A stretch of DNA of 42,713 bases from Acidobacteriaceae bacterium (GTDB lineage Bacteria > Acidobacteriota > Terriglobia > Bryobacterales > Bryobacteraceae), in NCBI GenBank assembly GCA_019244055.1, contig JAFATG010000020.1, forward strand, positions 1 to 42,713, in the 5' to 3' direction. This document shows, in pieces, positions 25,263-34,652 of this stretch (positions within the stretch are counted from its first letter, which is position 1; every line of letters begins with the position of its first letter). A program made the translations under genes and the position numbers. The notes under the pieces were generated by a model. It had not been told where the DNA came from. It worked only from the letters and a program-made list of their open reading frames with translations, and ran no database searches.

Positions 25263-26714
25263 ATGGCACTAAACGATCTGCGCGATTTCATCCGTGTTCT
25301 GGAAAAGAACGGCGAGCTGAAACGGATCGGCTTTGAAGTAGATCCGCACCTCGAGATCACTCAGTTCGCCGATCGTTCGGTGAAGCACGGCGGCCCCGCT
25401 CTGCTTTTCGAAAAGCCTAGAGATTCGCGCGTTCCCCTGCTCATAAACGCATTCGCGAGCATGCGGCGCATGCAGCTCGCTCTCGAGGTCAGCGATATCG
25501 AAGAGATTCCGACCCGGATTTCGAGTTTTCTCGAGCTTCAGAAGCCGGAAAGCCTGATCGATAAGTTGAAACTTCTTCCCAAGCTGAACGAACTCGGATC
25601 CGCATTCCCGAAAACCGTTTCGGACGGTCCGTGCAAGGAAGTGATTCGGCGCAAGGACTTGTCCCTGGATTACTTTCCGATCCTGCATTGCTGGCCAGGC
25701 GATGCCGGACGGTTCATTACACTCCCTCTGGTTTTTTCCAGCGATCCCAAGACAGGTAAACGCAACTGCGGCGTGTATCGCATGCAGGTATTCGATGGCC
25801 AGACTACAGGCATGCACTGGCAGAAACACAAGCAAGGTGCAGACCATTACCGGCGCTTAGTTGCCGAGAGTAAGGAAGCCAGGATGCCCGTCGCTGTGGC
25901 GATCGGCGCCGATCCTGTCACAATCTTCTCGGCCGTTCTTCCGCTTCCGCCGAGTATCGACGAGATGCTGTTCGCCGGCTTTCTTCGCGGTCAACCGGTC
26001 GAAATGGTGCGATGTGAAACTAACGATCTGCAGGTTCCCGCGCAAGCCGAAATCGTCCTGGAAGGTTATCTCAACCTTGGAGAGCTCCGGCGGGAAGGCC
26101 CTTTTGGGGACCACACAGGCTTTTACTCGCTCGACGACGACTATCCCGTCTTTCACATAGAATGCATTACGCACCGTAAGCGTCCGATCTACGCCACTAC
26201 TATCGTTGGTCCTCCGCCCATGGAAGACTTCTACATGGGAAAGGCTATCGAGCGCATATTTCTTCCGCTCATGCGTCTGCAGCTTCCCGAGGTGCGCGAT
26301 ATCTGCATGCCGGCCGAAGGTATATTTCACAACCTGTTGCTCGTTTCGATTCGAAAGTCGTATCCCGGGCAGGCGCGGAAAGTCATGCATGCGATCTGGG
26401 GGCTTGGCCAGGCAATGTTCAGCAAATGCATTGTCGTAGTGGACGAAGACGTGGACGTGCAAAATGTTGCGGAAGTAACCTGGAAGGCTCTCAACCATAT
26501 CGATCCACAACGTGACATCGAGTTCTGTCTTGGCCCGATCGATTCACTCGATCATTCGAGCCGCGCTCCGAACTACGGTTCCAAGATGGGCGTGGACGCT
26601 ACCACAAAGTGGCCCGCCGAAGGCTTCACGCGGCGCTGGCCCAACGTTATCTCTATGTCACCCGAGGTAGTTCGGCGGGTGGACGAGCTTTGGAAACGCG
26701 CCGGCCTGAAGTAA
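25263..26714 (+). CDS. UbiD-family prenylated-FMN decarboxylase
   Basis: The protein is about 483 residues from the ATG at 25263; the open frame begins at 25200, but those 21 residues overlap the fabG start and do not resemble the family. MALNDLRDFIRVLEKNGELKRI is the classical UbiD N-terminus. The prFMN-binding NCGVYRMQVFD, the HWQKHKQGADHY segment, MPVAVAIGADP and the catalytic REGPFGDHTGFYS are present. Candidate roles are UbiD-like ubiquinone decarboxylation or the decarboxylation late in futalosine-type menaquinone synthesis. The second fits better with mqnA and mqnC in this genome, but this is inference. No ubiX partner lies beside it. A SPOUT methyltransferase starts three bases after its stop. 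Confidence 0.87.
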   Translation: MALNDLRDFIRVLEKNGELKRIGFEVDPHLEITQFADRSVKHGGPALLFEKPRDSRVPLLINAFASMRRMQLALEVSDIEEIPTRISSFLELQKPESLIDKLKLLPKLNELGSAFPKTVSDGPCKEVIRRKDLSLDYFPILHCWPGDAGRFITLPLVFSSDPKTGKRNCGVYRMQVFDGQTTGMHWQKHKQGADHYRRLVAESKEARMPVAVAIGADPVTIFSAVLPLPPSIDEMLFAGFLRGQPVEMVRCETNDLQVPAQAEIVLEGYLNLGELRREGPFGDHTGFYSLDDDYPVFHIECITHRKRPIYATTIVGPPPMEDFYMGKAIERIFLPLMRLQLPEVRDICMPAEGIFHNLLLVSIRKSYPGQARKVMHAIWGLGQAMFSKCIVVVDEDVDVQNVAEVTWKALNHIDPQRDIEFCLGPIDSLDHSSRAPNYGSKMGVDATTKWPAEGFTRRWPNVISMSPEVVRRVDELWKRAGLK

Positions 26715-26717
26715 CAA

Positions 26718-27257
26718 ATGGAACGCCTTCCTTACCGCGCCACGGTTGCAGCGCTGCCCTATTCGGAACTGCGTCTTCCGGTAAGTATCCTGCTCGATAA
26801 CGTTCGCAGCATGTACAACGTCGGCGCGTTCTTCCGAACCGCCGACGGCGCAGGCATTGAACGTCTCTTGCTGAGTGGCATCACCGCCCGGCCTCCTGAA
26901 AATGCGATTACAAAAACGGCGCTCGGAGCCGAAAACCGGGTACCCTGGTCGCCTGTTTCTGATCCCATGCAGACGATCCATTCCCTTCGAGAAACCGGCT
27001 ACGAAATCGCCGCGATTGAGACCAGCATTAGAGCTGTCGATATTTTCGACTGGCAACCTCGATTTCCTGTTTGCATTCTCTTTGGCCACGAGATCGAAGG
27101 GCTCGCACCTGCCCTGCTCGCCGCCTGCGATTCGCATGTGCGCTTGCCTATGCTCGGCCTGAAGCATTCGCTCAATGTAGCGAGCACCGGTGCCATTGTG
27201 ATGTATGAGCTCTTACGAAAATTCCGCTATTTGCATCCCGCCGCGCTCCGGGCTTAG
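26718..27257 (+). CDS. TrmH/SpoU-family RNA 2'-O-methyltransferase
   Basis: The 179-residue protein is a compact SPOUT methyltransferase with the three family motifs: motif 1 LDNVRSMYNVGAFFRTADG (residues 25-43), motif 2 ILFGHEIEGL, and motif 3 LPMLGLKHSLNVASTGAIVM, which form the knotted SAM site. It lacks the extra N-terminal RNA-binding domain of RlmB, so it is TrmH-like or TrmL-like in size; the target nucleotide cannot be told. It begins three bases after the UbiD gene and its stop interlocks with the convergent zwf. Confidence 0.88.
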   Translation: MERLPYRATVAALPYSELRLPVSILLDNVRSMYNVGAFFRTADGAGIERLLLSGITARPPENAITKTALGAENRVPWSPVSDPMQTIHSLRETGYEIAAIETSIRAVDIFDWQPRFPVCILFGHEIEGLAPALLAACDSHVRLPMLGLKHSLNVASTGAIVMYELLRKFRYLHPAALRA

Positions 27258-28786
27258 TTGATTTTCCGCCACTCGCGCCCGTCTCGTTTCAGCAGTTCAT
27301 CAGCTTCTGCTGGGCCTTGGCTGCCGGCTGCGTAATTCGGAAAGTTCTTTGGACTGTGGGATGCCCAGTAGTCCAAAACCGGCTGCACAACCCGCCACCC
27401 CGACTCAATGTTGTCGGCGCGCTGAAATAGCGTGGCATCGCCGATCATCACATCGTAAATCAGGGTTTCGTACCCCGTCGACGGGGCGGTTCCAAAGTAA
27501 TCCGCATATTTAAAATCCATTCGCACATCGCCGAGTTTCATAGTCGGGCCCGGAACCTTTGCGCCGAATTCAAATGCGATGCCCTCTTCCGGTTGGATGC
27601 GCAGCAGTAACCAGTTCGGGGCCGGATTGTCGATGCGCGCCTCTCGCAACAAGACAGCCGGAATCTCTTTGAACCGGATGGAGATCTGAGTCTTTCGACT
27701 GGCCATTCGTTTGCCGGTTCGAATGTAGAACGGCACGCCCGCCCAGCGCCAGTTCTCGATTTGCAGCTTCATCGCCACATATGTCTCGATTTGCGATGTG
27801 GAAGAGACATCCGCTTCAGTACGGTAAGCAGGGACGGGTTTGCCGCCGATCTCCCCAGGCCCGTACTGGCCGCGTACTGCGGTGCATGAAACCTCGCTGG
27901 ATTCGCAGACTTTAATCGCCTGTATCACCTTCGCCTTTTCGGAACGTACAGCATCCGCGTCGAATGAGTTCGGCGCTTCCATAGCTGTCATCGCGACCAA
28001 TTGAAAAACGTGGTTCGGCACCATGTCTCGTAATGCCCCCGTCTTTTCGTAAAACCGCCCGCGTCTTTCAACACCGACTGTTTCGGAAACTGTTATCTGC
28101 ACATGATCGATTCGATCGCGGTTCCAGACCGGTTCGAACAGTCCATTGGCAAACCGGAACATCACGATGTTCTGCACCGTTTCTTTGCCGAGAAAGTGGT
28201 CAATGCGATAAATCTGGCTCTCGTCAAGGATTGCAAGGATCTTCTTGTCCAGTGCTTTCGCCGATTCCAGATCGTGTCCGAACGGTTTTTCGATCACTAC
28301 GCGGCGCCACGAGCCGTTCGCTTCCTGAGCCAATCCGCTCTGGCCAAGATGTTGAACGGCGCTCCCGAAAAACCGGTCGTCAATGGCCAGGTAGAAGAAA
28401 TAATTTCCTCGCGTGCCGTTTTTCGCGTCGGGTTCACAAAGCTTGGCTTTCAGGGCTTCATAGCTCTGCGGGTTATTCAAATCCCCCTGGAAATACGTCA
28501 TCCGTTCAGTCAGCCAATGCCAAACCGTTTGGTTCACCATTGACTCACGCCCGCTGCTTTTGACAAAGGCCTCGAGCATTTCAAATAGCGAGCCCTGCCA
28601 TGATTCATCGTTGTTTTCAGCCAAGTCGAAACCGATAATCGCGAATTCTTCGGGCAACAGCTTCGCACACGCCAAGTTGTATAAGGCGGGCACCACCAGC
28701 CGCTTTGTCAGGTCTCCTCCAGCACCGAAAATAACCATGGCGCAGGCTCCCGCGGGTGTTGCACCGCTCGCTATATCGTGAGGCAT
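27254..28786 (-). CDS. zwf: Glucose-6-phosphate 1-dehydrogenase Zwf
   Basis: Zwf oxidises glucose 6-phosphate to 6-phosphogluconolactone with NADP(+), feeding the pentose-phosphate or Entner-Doudoroff route. The 510-residue protein has the nucleotide motif FGAGGDLTKRLVVPALYNL (20-38), VIEKPFGHDLESA, and the substrate signature RIDHFLGKE (194-202). The GALRDMVPNHVFQLV and GVPFYIRTGKRM segments are also characteristic. AAGGGGAC about nine bases before the ATG supports the start. No pgl or gnd lies next to it. Confidence 0.96.
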   Translation of the reverse strand: MPHDIASGATPAGACAMVIFGAGGDLTKRLVVPALYNLACAKLLPEEFAIIGFDLAENNDESWQGSLFEMLEAFVKSSGRESMVNQTVWHWLTERMTYFQGDLNNPQSYEALKAKLCEPDAKNGTRGNYFFYLAIDDRFFGSAVQHLGQSGLAQEANGSWRRVVIEKPFGHDLESAKALDKKILAILDESQIYRIDHFLGKETVQNIVMFRFANGLFEPVWNRDRIDHVQITVSETVGVERRGRFYEKTGALRDMVPNHVFQLVAMTAMEAPNSFDADAVRSEKAKVIQAIKVCESSEVSCTAVRGQYGPGEIGGKPVPAYRTEADVSSTSQIETYVAMKLQIENWRWAGVPFYIRTGKRMASRKTQISIRFKEIPAVLLREARIDNPAPNWLLLRIQPEEGIAFEFGAKVPGPTMKLGDVRMDFKYADYFGTAPSTGYETLIYDVMIGDATLFQRADNIESGWRVVQPVLDYWASHSPKNFPNYAAGSQGPAEADELLKRDGREWRKIN

Positions 28787-28811
28787 TGGTCTATTGTCCC
28801 CTTTCCGCCGT

Positions 28812-29576
28812 TCAGATCGAAAGATTCGCCTGTTCCTGTTCGTCTTTTAGCGCCAGCGGGTTTCTCAGGTCCATCCCGATGACTCCGAGCAGTGCAAGTA
28901 TGGGTATGATCAGCGACCTGAATCTGAAACTGTAATCTCCCAAAGCTCCGCAAACTGCGCCGGCGACATAAGCCAGCCAGACCAGAGCCAGCCAGGCACT
29001 CAGTTGGAACTGCTTCTCTTTGCCAGATCGGCGGATCGCGCGGGCCAGCGGCTGATGGCGCTCGGCAACTTCATCGAACACCCAGGTCAAATATTTGGCT
29101 GTTCTCTCGGCGCACTTGACTAAAGTCCCAGTCACAAAACCCGTGTGAAGAGTCAGCGTGCTGAAATGCGTTAGCGCAGCGTTCTGAATCCCCATCGCGA
29201 GGGCAAGCATCCCGATGTACGCCAGCGATAACTCAATGGCGGTATCGGGGCGAAGCCCGGACACCGCGCACACCGGTATCAGCAATGCGATCTCGAAACA
29301 AATGGCAACCGTCGCAATCGATCGAACCCCCTTTCGTGCCCCGAACTCTATCAGTAACCTGCAAAACAAAAGCCCGAGAAAATAGGCCAGCACGGGCGTG
29401 ATTCTCCGCAACATCTCGATCCAATTTTGGGAAACGGCGTGGATTCCTATTGCTATCGAGTTTCCACTCATGTTGGCGGTGTAGATATGCCCTAGCGAGA
29501 GGAAACCGACAGCATCCACGTAACCCGCGATCCACGTCAGCGACGCTGCCAGAAGAAGTCGCTGTCTTCGTTGCAT
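28812..29576 (-). CDS. DUF1275 (YoaK-type) membrane protein
   Basis: The 254-residue protein has about six hydrophobic helices and the DUF1275 signature near the N-terminus: WIAGYVDAVGFLSLGHIYTANMSGNSIAIG (residues ~14-43). A later AMGIQNAALTHFSTLTLHTGFVTGTL repeats the same pattern, as expected for this family. Molecular function is unknown for the family. It lies 25 bases upstream of zwf on the same strand, which may be a shared transcript. There is a short acidic C-terminal tail. Confidence 0.87.
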   Translation of the reverse strand: MQRRQRLLLAASLTWIAGYVDAVGFLSLGHIYTANMSGNSIAIGIHAVSQNWIEMLRRITPVLAYFLGLLFCRLLIEFGARKGVRSIATVAICFEIALLIPVCAVSGLRPDTAIELSLAYIGMLALAMGIQNAALTHFSTLTLHTGFVTGTLVKCAERTAKYLTWVFDEVAERHQPLARAIRRSGKEKQFQLSAWLALVWLAYVAGAVCGALGDYSFRFRSLIIPILALLGVIGMDLRNPLALKDEQEQANLSI

Positions 29577-29634
29577 CCACAGTAATGACGCTCGTTAAGT
29601 AGAAAAATCAACCATTGGCGCGTCAACAGGATAC

Positions 29635-30060
29635 ATGAGCCTCGGAGAACAGATCGTCTTTCTGCTGATTTTGGCGGTGCCTGTGGCGTGTGTCGCCTGG
29701 ACCGTCACCCAAGAAGAGGTTTTTCGCGAACCACGCGAATGGTGCAAGAAAAATAGCGAGGCATGTTCACGCCTCTTCGAGCGAAAATTCTTTTACCTGT
29801 TCACTTGCGAGTACTGCTTCAGCCACTACGTATCAGCCGTTTTTCTGATCATCACCCGGTTCAAGCTTCTGTACTCCGATTGGCGGGGATACTTGCTGGC
29901 CTTTTTCGCGCTCGTCTGGGTTGCGAACGTCTATATGAATCTATACGCGCATATTCGCCTGGATGTTAAGCGCGAGCGCGTGGAAATCAAAGAGAAAGAG
30001 CAGGTTGTAAATGGCGGGAAGGATCAGGCTACTGCTGGGCGGATCCGGGCTCGGCCATGA
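29635..30060 (+). CDS. Small membrane protein with CxxC motif, 141 aa
   Basis: Three hydrophobic segments (about residues 5-24, 62-77 and 85-105) and a charged C-terminal tail are visible. Between the first two is FTCEYCFSHYVSAVF with Cys58, Cys61 and His64, a pattern that recalls DUF1360-type membrane proteins (C-x-x-C-x-x-H/W); the match is loose. Two further cysteines (37, 44) precede it. Function is unknown. Its last 32 bases overlap the 3' end of the convergent trehalase gene, so the tail may be partly dispensable. Confidence 0.65.
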   Translation: MSLGEQIVFLLILAVPVACVAWTVTQEEVFREPREWCKKNSEACSRLFERKFFYLFTCEYCFSHYVSAVFLIITRFKLLYSDWRGYLLAFFALVWVANVYMNLYAHIRLDVKRERVEIKEKEQVVNGGKDQATAGRIRARP

Positions 30061-31651
30061 GCTTCTTCTGATCTTCGGGCGTGAGCTGATCGTACAGTTC
30101 AGTGAAGACGGCATTGGTCCACCCGAATCCGGCCTGGTTGGCGCTGTACCCGAAATGGATGTTGGCCGCCACGTTCGATCCGCCGTTCACGACGTCATAC
30201 TTTTCGACGATGTAGCCCTGGCGCAGAAATTCGCGCCGGACTAGCGAGAGGAACTTCATCGAGATCCGTTCAGCGTCCTCCTTATAGCCGTAACGGCGGA
30301 GGCCGTCCACCGCGATCATCTGCAGAGGTGCCCAGCCGAACGGAGCATCCCACTGGTTTCCCGATACGGTAGTGCTGGTCTGCAACCCGCCGACTTTTTC
30401 AAATAGGGGTAGATTCTTCTCCACTCGGGCGGCCTGTTTCTTGCTGGCAAACCCGGCCCAGAGTGGAAAGAATGTCGTCAGAAATGGATAGTGTCGGACG
30501 CGTTGGATCTGAAAATCGTAGTCGTAATACAGGCCGTCCTTGTCGTCCCACATCAAACGGTTGATCCGCTCCGCCCGCTCTTGCGCGTATTTCCGGTACA
30601 CGGTCTCTTCGACATTGTTACCCAGCATCTTCAAAATGTCCGCGGTCTGCATTTCCATCACATACAGCAGAGAATTCAGGCACACCGGATTGTAGTGAAT
30701 GATGTCGATATTGAAAGCGCCAAACCTGTTTGAGGGGTCGAAACCGGATTCACGCATGGAGCGATCGCCCTTGTAAAAGAGCGGCGTGAGCTGATCGGTT
30801 TTCCGGTCGTAATATTGATCGACTTCGTAATCAGTGATCTTATGCGTGCGGAAATACTGTTTCACCAGCTCATAATGCGTCAGTCCTTGCGCGTTCTTTT
30901 CGGAAGCCAGCACCTCCGGCGCTGGTCCCTCGCCGAAGTCCCAATAGCGCGAAAGGCCGGTATCCTCCGTTAAGTGTGGTGGAGCGGTCCAGAATTTGTA
31001 GTAGCTCTCGATGAGCGGCAACGCGCTTTCCAAACTTTCGCGGTTCTGTGTCTTTTTATAAACTCCAAGAACCATCTCCGTAAGAAACGGAGGTTGCGAG
31101 CGGCCGAGGTAATACGTGCGGTTGGCGTTCAAGATTTTGCCGTAATTCTTGATCTCGTAGAGGAAGTTATCGACCATATCCTTCGACAGCTCGAGCTCGT
31201 TATCCCGTAACAGCCCCAACTGAATGAAATAGCTGTCCCAGCCATACATTTCGTTGAACCGGCCGCCCGGAACCACATATGGTTTGGGCAAGTACAGCAA
31301 GCCCTGTTCTTGCATGTTCGACGTATCTTCCGGCAATACCTTGATGACGATGGCCTTGAAGGCGTCGGGAGGGATCTCCTTCTGCAGCGCTGATTCGATT
31401 TCGGAGGCGTTCTCGGTATGGGGAACAAACACCGGCCAGCGCCCGTCCGCGTCGGGATGAAACTTGGGATCGACGGCCGCTTTGGGTAGATCTTTATTAG
31501 AGCGCGTCAAAACTGCCCAGGTCTGCTTGACGTACGCCAGGATGTCCGTCGTGTTCGTCTGGGGAGACGGATTCTGCGCTAGCAGACCCGCGGCAGCGAG
31601 TAGAGAAGCGAATACCAGAGAGGCTGCAGAAAATCGGCGAATCGGTGTCAT
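30029..31651 (-). CDS. treA: Exported trehalase (GH37)
   Basis: It hydrolyses trehalose to glucose in the periplasm or outside the cell. I place the start at ATG 31651, preceded by GGGAG at four bases, rather than the longer frame to 31672 that overlaps the upstream gene. The product then opens with a signal peptide (MTPIRRFSAASLVFASLLAAAGLLAQ). Both GH37 signatures are present: PGGRFNEMYGWDSYF (128-142) and QWDAPFGWAPLQ. RESGFDPSNRFG carries the expected catalytic Asp and EKYDVVNGG the C-terminal Glu region. It follows the debranching-like hydrolase gene by 14 bases, suggesting joint use of alpha-glucosides. Confidence 0.93.
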   Translation of the reverse strand: MTPIRRFSAASLVFASLLAAAGLLAQNPSPQTNTTDILAYVKQTWAVLTRSNKDLPKAAVDPKFHPDADGRWPVFVPHTENASEIESALQKEIPPDAFKAIVIKVLPEDTSNMQEQGLLYLPKPYVVPGGRFNEMYGWDSYFIQLGLLRDNELELSKDMVDNFLYEIKNYGKILNANRTYYLGRSQPPFLTEMVLGVYKKTQNRESLESALPLIESYYKFWTAPPHLTEDTGLSRYWDFGEGPAPEVLASEKNAQGLTHYELVKQYFRTHKITDYEVDQYYDRKTDQLTPLFYKGDRSMRESGFDPSNRFGAFNIDIIHYNPVCLNSLLYVMEMQTADILKMLGNNVEETVYRKYAQERAERINRLMWDDKDGLYYDYDFQIQRVRHYPFLTTFFPLWAGFASKKQAARVEKNLPLFEKVGGLQTSTTVSGNQWDAPFGWAPLQMIAVDGLRRYGYKEDAERISMKFLSLVRREFLRQGYIVEKYDVVNGGSNVAANIHFGYSANQAGFGWTNAVFTELYDQLTPEDQKKLMAEPGSAQQ

Positions 31652-31665
31652 TTTTCTCCCGAACT

Positions 31666-34095
31666 TTACCAAACGAACGCTACTGTCTGCTCGCGATAGC
31701 CTTCGCCGGGTGGGAACTGGACATGCAAGGCCTTCCCGCGCAGCTCAGCGCCCGTGACTTTCGGCTGAACGCGATTCAGCCGGACAGGCAAATCGTAAAC
31801 TGAGCCGGCCCATCCCGCGAAGACAAATGTGGCATCGCGACCTGTGGCGTGCTCATCGAGGATTTTCAACTGTTGCGTTTCGCTGCCTTGCGGCGGTAAA
31901 GCGGCGGGAACCTCGATTTCCACCGGCGGTACGGGAACAGTAATCACCTGCTCACAACCCGCAGATCCGGTCGAAAGGCAGAGTCCCGGGCTGCTAGTGA
32001 CTGTCCAGCCTTTTTCCGCGCGCCGGTATTCCAAATTGACGCTTGCTGTTCCCATGTGTACGTGGCGTAGAGTCGCCCGATCCCAATCGGCCGGAAGATG
32101 CGGTGTGATGCGCAAGGTCTTTGCGGGCGCATTCCAATCGAGTCCGAAGAGGCCGCGCAAGAGTGGGCTGATGATCATTGCTGAAGACCACATCTGGTGC
32201 GAGCTGCTACGGCCCAGCGGCTGATAAAATTCGCCGGACAGCAGCTCCGTGACTGAGCCTAAATCCTGCGCCCAAGTCAAATTCAGGTTCTGCATCATCA
32301 GCTCATAGCCTGCAAGAGGCCGTCCGGCACGATATTCAGCCAGAGAAACCCAACCCGTAAAGAGCGGCCAAACAGAGCCCTGGTGATAGCTGATCGGGTC
32401 GTAAAAGGAAGTCTTGTCGCTAATGTCACGCGTGCCCCAGTCCGTGGAAAATTCGGCAGAGGCCCAACGGCTCAGCATCGGACCGGCATTCTTCAATGCG
32501 AATGAGGCGTCCCACCACGCGACAGAAGGATAAATCGCGGCGGTGTGATCCAGCGAGCCGTCCGAGTTTCGGCTGAACGCATAGAACTTTTCCGAAGGCT
32601 CGTAGTACTCGGATTCGATCTTGCTCGCGATATCCGCGGCTTTCTGCTTCGCATCGCTCGCCAGGCTTGAATCGCCAATTATCCCCCCGAGGTGCGACAT
32701 CGCGTCCGCGGATTGCTGATCGAGCGCCGCGAGGTAAATCTCCTCTTCCGGCATCGTCGGAGGCCAGGATTCCACCCAACCGGTCCCTTCTTTGTTGTTG
32801 TAAATCCCGTCGTTTCCTTCGTGAGCGCGCGTGAATGCGTACGCTTTGCGGATTGCTTCCCAATTTGATTTGAGATATGTCGTATCGCCACTCGTTTTGA
32901 CGTAGTCCCACATCGCCATGACCAGCAAGGGTGTGGAGTCGGCAGAAGCGTAAAAGTACGGCGTTGCCTTCCAGTCAATAGCATCAGCAGATTGCGAAAA
33001 CTCGTGCATGATCTTGCCGTCGGCCCGCTGGCGGTGAATTAAGAAATCGAGCGCGCGCCGGGTGAGCGCTTGATCGCCGTAACTGTTGATGGCGTACGTT
33101 GTCCAAAGCGTATCGCGGCCGAAGAACCAGGCGTAACCGGGGCGAGCCGAATCAGCCGATTCGTAGTAGCCTGCCACCATTCCGATCTCGCCGTGATACT
33201 GCACTTGTGTCTGGTCAATGGCAATTTCGGCCCATTTGAGGGCGTCATTGATCCGAGGATCGGGCGTTTCGGCCACCACGCGGGTGTCGAAGAAATGAGC
33301 GTAATAAGCCTGCGTGGCCGAGTACAGTTGCGGCAGAGCATCTTCTATTTCGGCCGCTTGATCCTGAGGGTGTCCGCCCGTGGCCGCCATCGCGAGTATC
33401 AGCGGATATATCGTGCCGTGATCTCGCTTGGGGTCGTACGAAAGTTTTAGTTCTAGCGGAAAAGTCTGCGGATGCTCCTGATACGGCACTATGATGCCGG
33501 AACGTGTACGAGGCATAGCGACAATAGCCGAGAACTGAGGATTATCGGTGTGCAACAGATACGCGCCGTCTCCATCTTTGCCGACCCATTCGCCGTTGGG
33601 ACGCCCAAAATTCGGGGCGGGCCACATACGCAGCATCTCGGGTGTGAACGAAAACGTGATCTCGATCGGCCGCGCGCTTTCGATCTCGAAATACGCAGCG
33701 ACTCCCGTAGCCGGGGAGTCCGTTCCACGTGGCGCGAACATGTGCTGCCGAATGGTGAAGGCCGCGTGCGAGTAAGTGATGGTCGTCTCGGCGGGAGTGA
33801 CTTTGATCTCCGCAGCTAGCGCATTTACATCAATTGGAACAGCGTAATCCCCCAGTTCGGCTCGTATTCGGAAGTTACTAAGTATCTTGACCGGCCAGAG
33901 CCAGGCTTCAAATCGGCCATCTTGCCGGCCGAATAGCGCTCCGTGTTCGCCGGCTACAGTCCAGGGATCACGCGGCACACAAGGCGACACAATTTCGAGT
34001 GAGCTTGTGCTGAGCGGGAATTTCGAGAGGGGCTTGAACTCTGCAGCCGGCGCTGATACTGCAAGCAGCAGCAGCAACATTTTCCCATGATGCAT
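31666..34095 (-). CDS. Exported glucoamylase/debranching-like (alpha/alpha)6 glycoside hydrolase
   Basis: The 809-residue protein has a signal peptide (MHHGKMLLLLLAVSAPAAEF), an N-terminal beta-rich domain (about 20-270) of the kind seen before six-hairpin glycosidases, a catalytic barrel (about 275-690) and a C-terminal beta domain. The barrel has YAWFFGRDTLWTTYAINSYG (321-340), RRALDFLIHRQRADGKIMHEFS and YASADSTPLLVMAMWDYV, resembling the C-terminal half of glycogen debranching enzymes (GDE_C, GH133) and GH15/GH63 relatives. The exact family cannot be fixed by eye. The trehalase gene follows in the same operon. Substrates are likely alpha-glucans or related oligosaccharides (inference). Confidence 0.78.
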   Translation of the reverse strand: MHHGKMLLLLLAVSAPAAEFKPLSKFPLSTSSLEIVSPCVPRDPWTVAGEHGALFGRQDGRFEAWLWPVKILSNFRIRAELGDYAVPIDVNALAAEIKVTPAETTITYSHAAFTIRQHMFAPRGTDSPATGVAAYFEIESARPIEITFSFTPEMLRMWPAPNFGRPNGEWVGKDGDGAYLLHTDNPQFSAIVAMPRTRSGIIVPYQEHPQTFPLELKLSYDPKRDHGTIYPLILAMAATGGHPQDQAAEIEDALPQLYSATQAYYAHFFDTRVVAETPDPRINDALKWAEIAIDQTQVQYHGEIGMVAGYYESADSARPGYAWFFGRDTLWTTYAINSYGDQALTRRALDFLIHRQRADGKIMHEFSQSADAIDWKATPYFYASADSTPLLVMAMWDYVKTSGDTTYLKSNWEAIRKAYAFTRAHEGNDGIYNNKEGTGWVESWPPTMPEEEIYLAALDQQSADAMSHLGGIIGDSSLASDAKQKAADIASKIESEYYEPSEKFYAFSRNSDGSLDHTAAIYPSVAWWDASFALKNAGPMLSRWASAEFSTDWGTRDISDKTSFYDPISYHQGSVWPLFTGWVSLAEYRAGRPLAGYELMMQNLNLTWAQDLGSVTELLSGEFYQPLGRSSSHQMWSSAMIISPLLRGLFGLDWNAPAKTLRITPHLPADWDRATLRHVHMGTASVNLEYRRAEKGWTVTSSPGLCLSTGSAGCEQVITVPVPPVEIEVPAALPPQGSETQQLKILDEHATGRDATFVFAGWAGSVYDLPVRLNRVQPKVTGAELRGKALHVQFPPGEGYREQTVAFVW

Positions 34096-34164
34096 ACCCT
34101 CTAGTTGATATCACTATTCGCGCATACGTACGGCGTGTTCAAACGTCCTATATATGGAGGTGAA

Positions 34165-34602
34165 ATGGATATGACATCGGATGAACGAACTGGCGATAGC
34201 ACGCCGGCGGTGAACGCAAGAATGCCAGACGTGAATGGAAGGCTGGGCGGCATTCGCGCTGCAAGCACGATCTGCCTCCTTGCAGGAATCTGGCTATTCG
34301 TCTCGCCGTGGGTGTATGGCGCGTACACACACGGGAACGCGTGGAATTCGTGGATTCTTGGCGCGGCTATTTTTCTCTTGGCATGCGTGCGGGTTTCGCG
34401 CCCGGCGTACTCAACTGGAATTAGCTGGGTAAACCTGGTACTGGGCATTTGGGTATTCTTCTCGCCGTGGATTTACGGCTACCTCGGAAATACCGGACGG
34501 TTTATCAACAGCCTTTGCGTTGGCGTAGTCGTGTTTGCGTTTTCACTCGCTAGTGGAGTCGTAGCAACAAAGCTGACCCGCATGCCTGCGCGGCACGCTT
34601 AA
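34165..34602 (+). CDS. SPW-repeat membrane protein
   Basis: The ATG at 34165 has GGAGG four bases upstream; the open frame to 34105 would place that site inside the gene, so the shorter form (145 residues) is preferred. After a polar N-terminal stretch there are four hydrophobic helices arranged as two halves, each with the SPW signature: GIWLFVSPWVYGAYTHG and GIWVFFSPWIYGYLGN. This is the SPW repeat family (PF03779), whose function is unknown. It is divergent from the glycoside hydrolase gene and 50 bases before the sugar operon. Confidence 0.85.
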   Translation: MDMTSDERTGDSTPAVNARMPDVNGRLGGIRAASTICLLAGIWLFVSPWVYGAYTHGNAWNSWILGAAIFLLACVRVSRPAYSTGISWVNLVLGIWVFFSPWIYGYLGNTGRFINSLCVGVVVFAFSLASGVVATKLTRMPARHA

Positions 34603-34652
34603 AAACTGATCTCCGAGTTGGACGGTGGTAATTCTGAAGGTCAGGGCCTTGG

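Noticed and set aside
25857-26510. 217-aa minus-strand ORF opposite the UbiD gene
   Set aside because: It is antisense to a clear UbiD family protein and has no recognisable motif.
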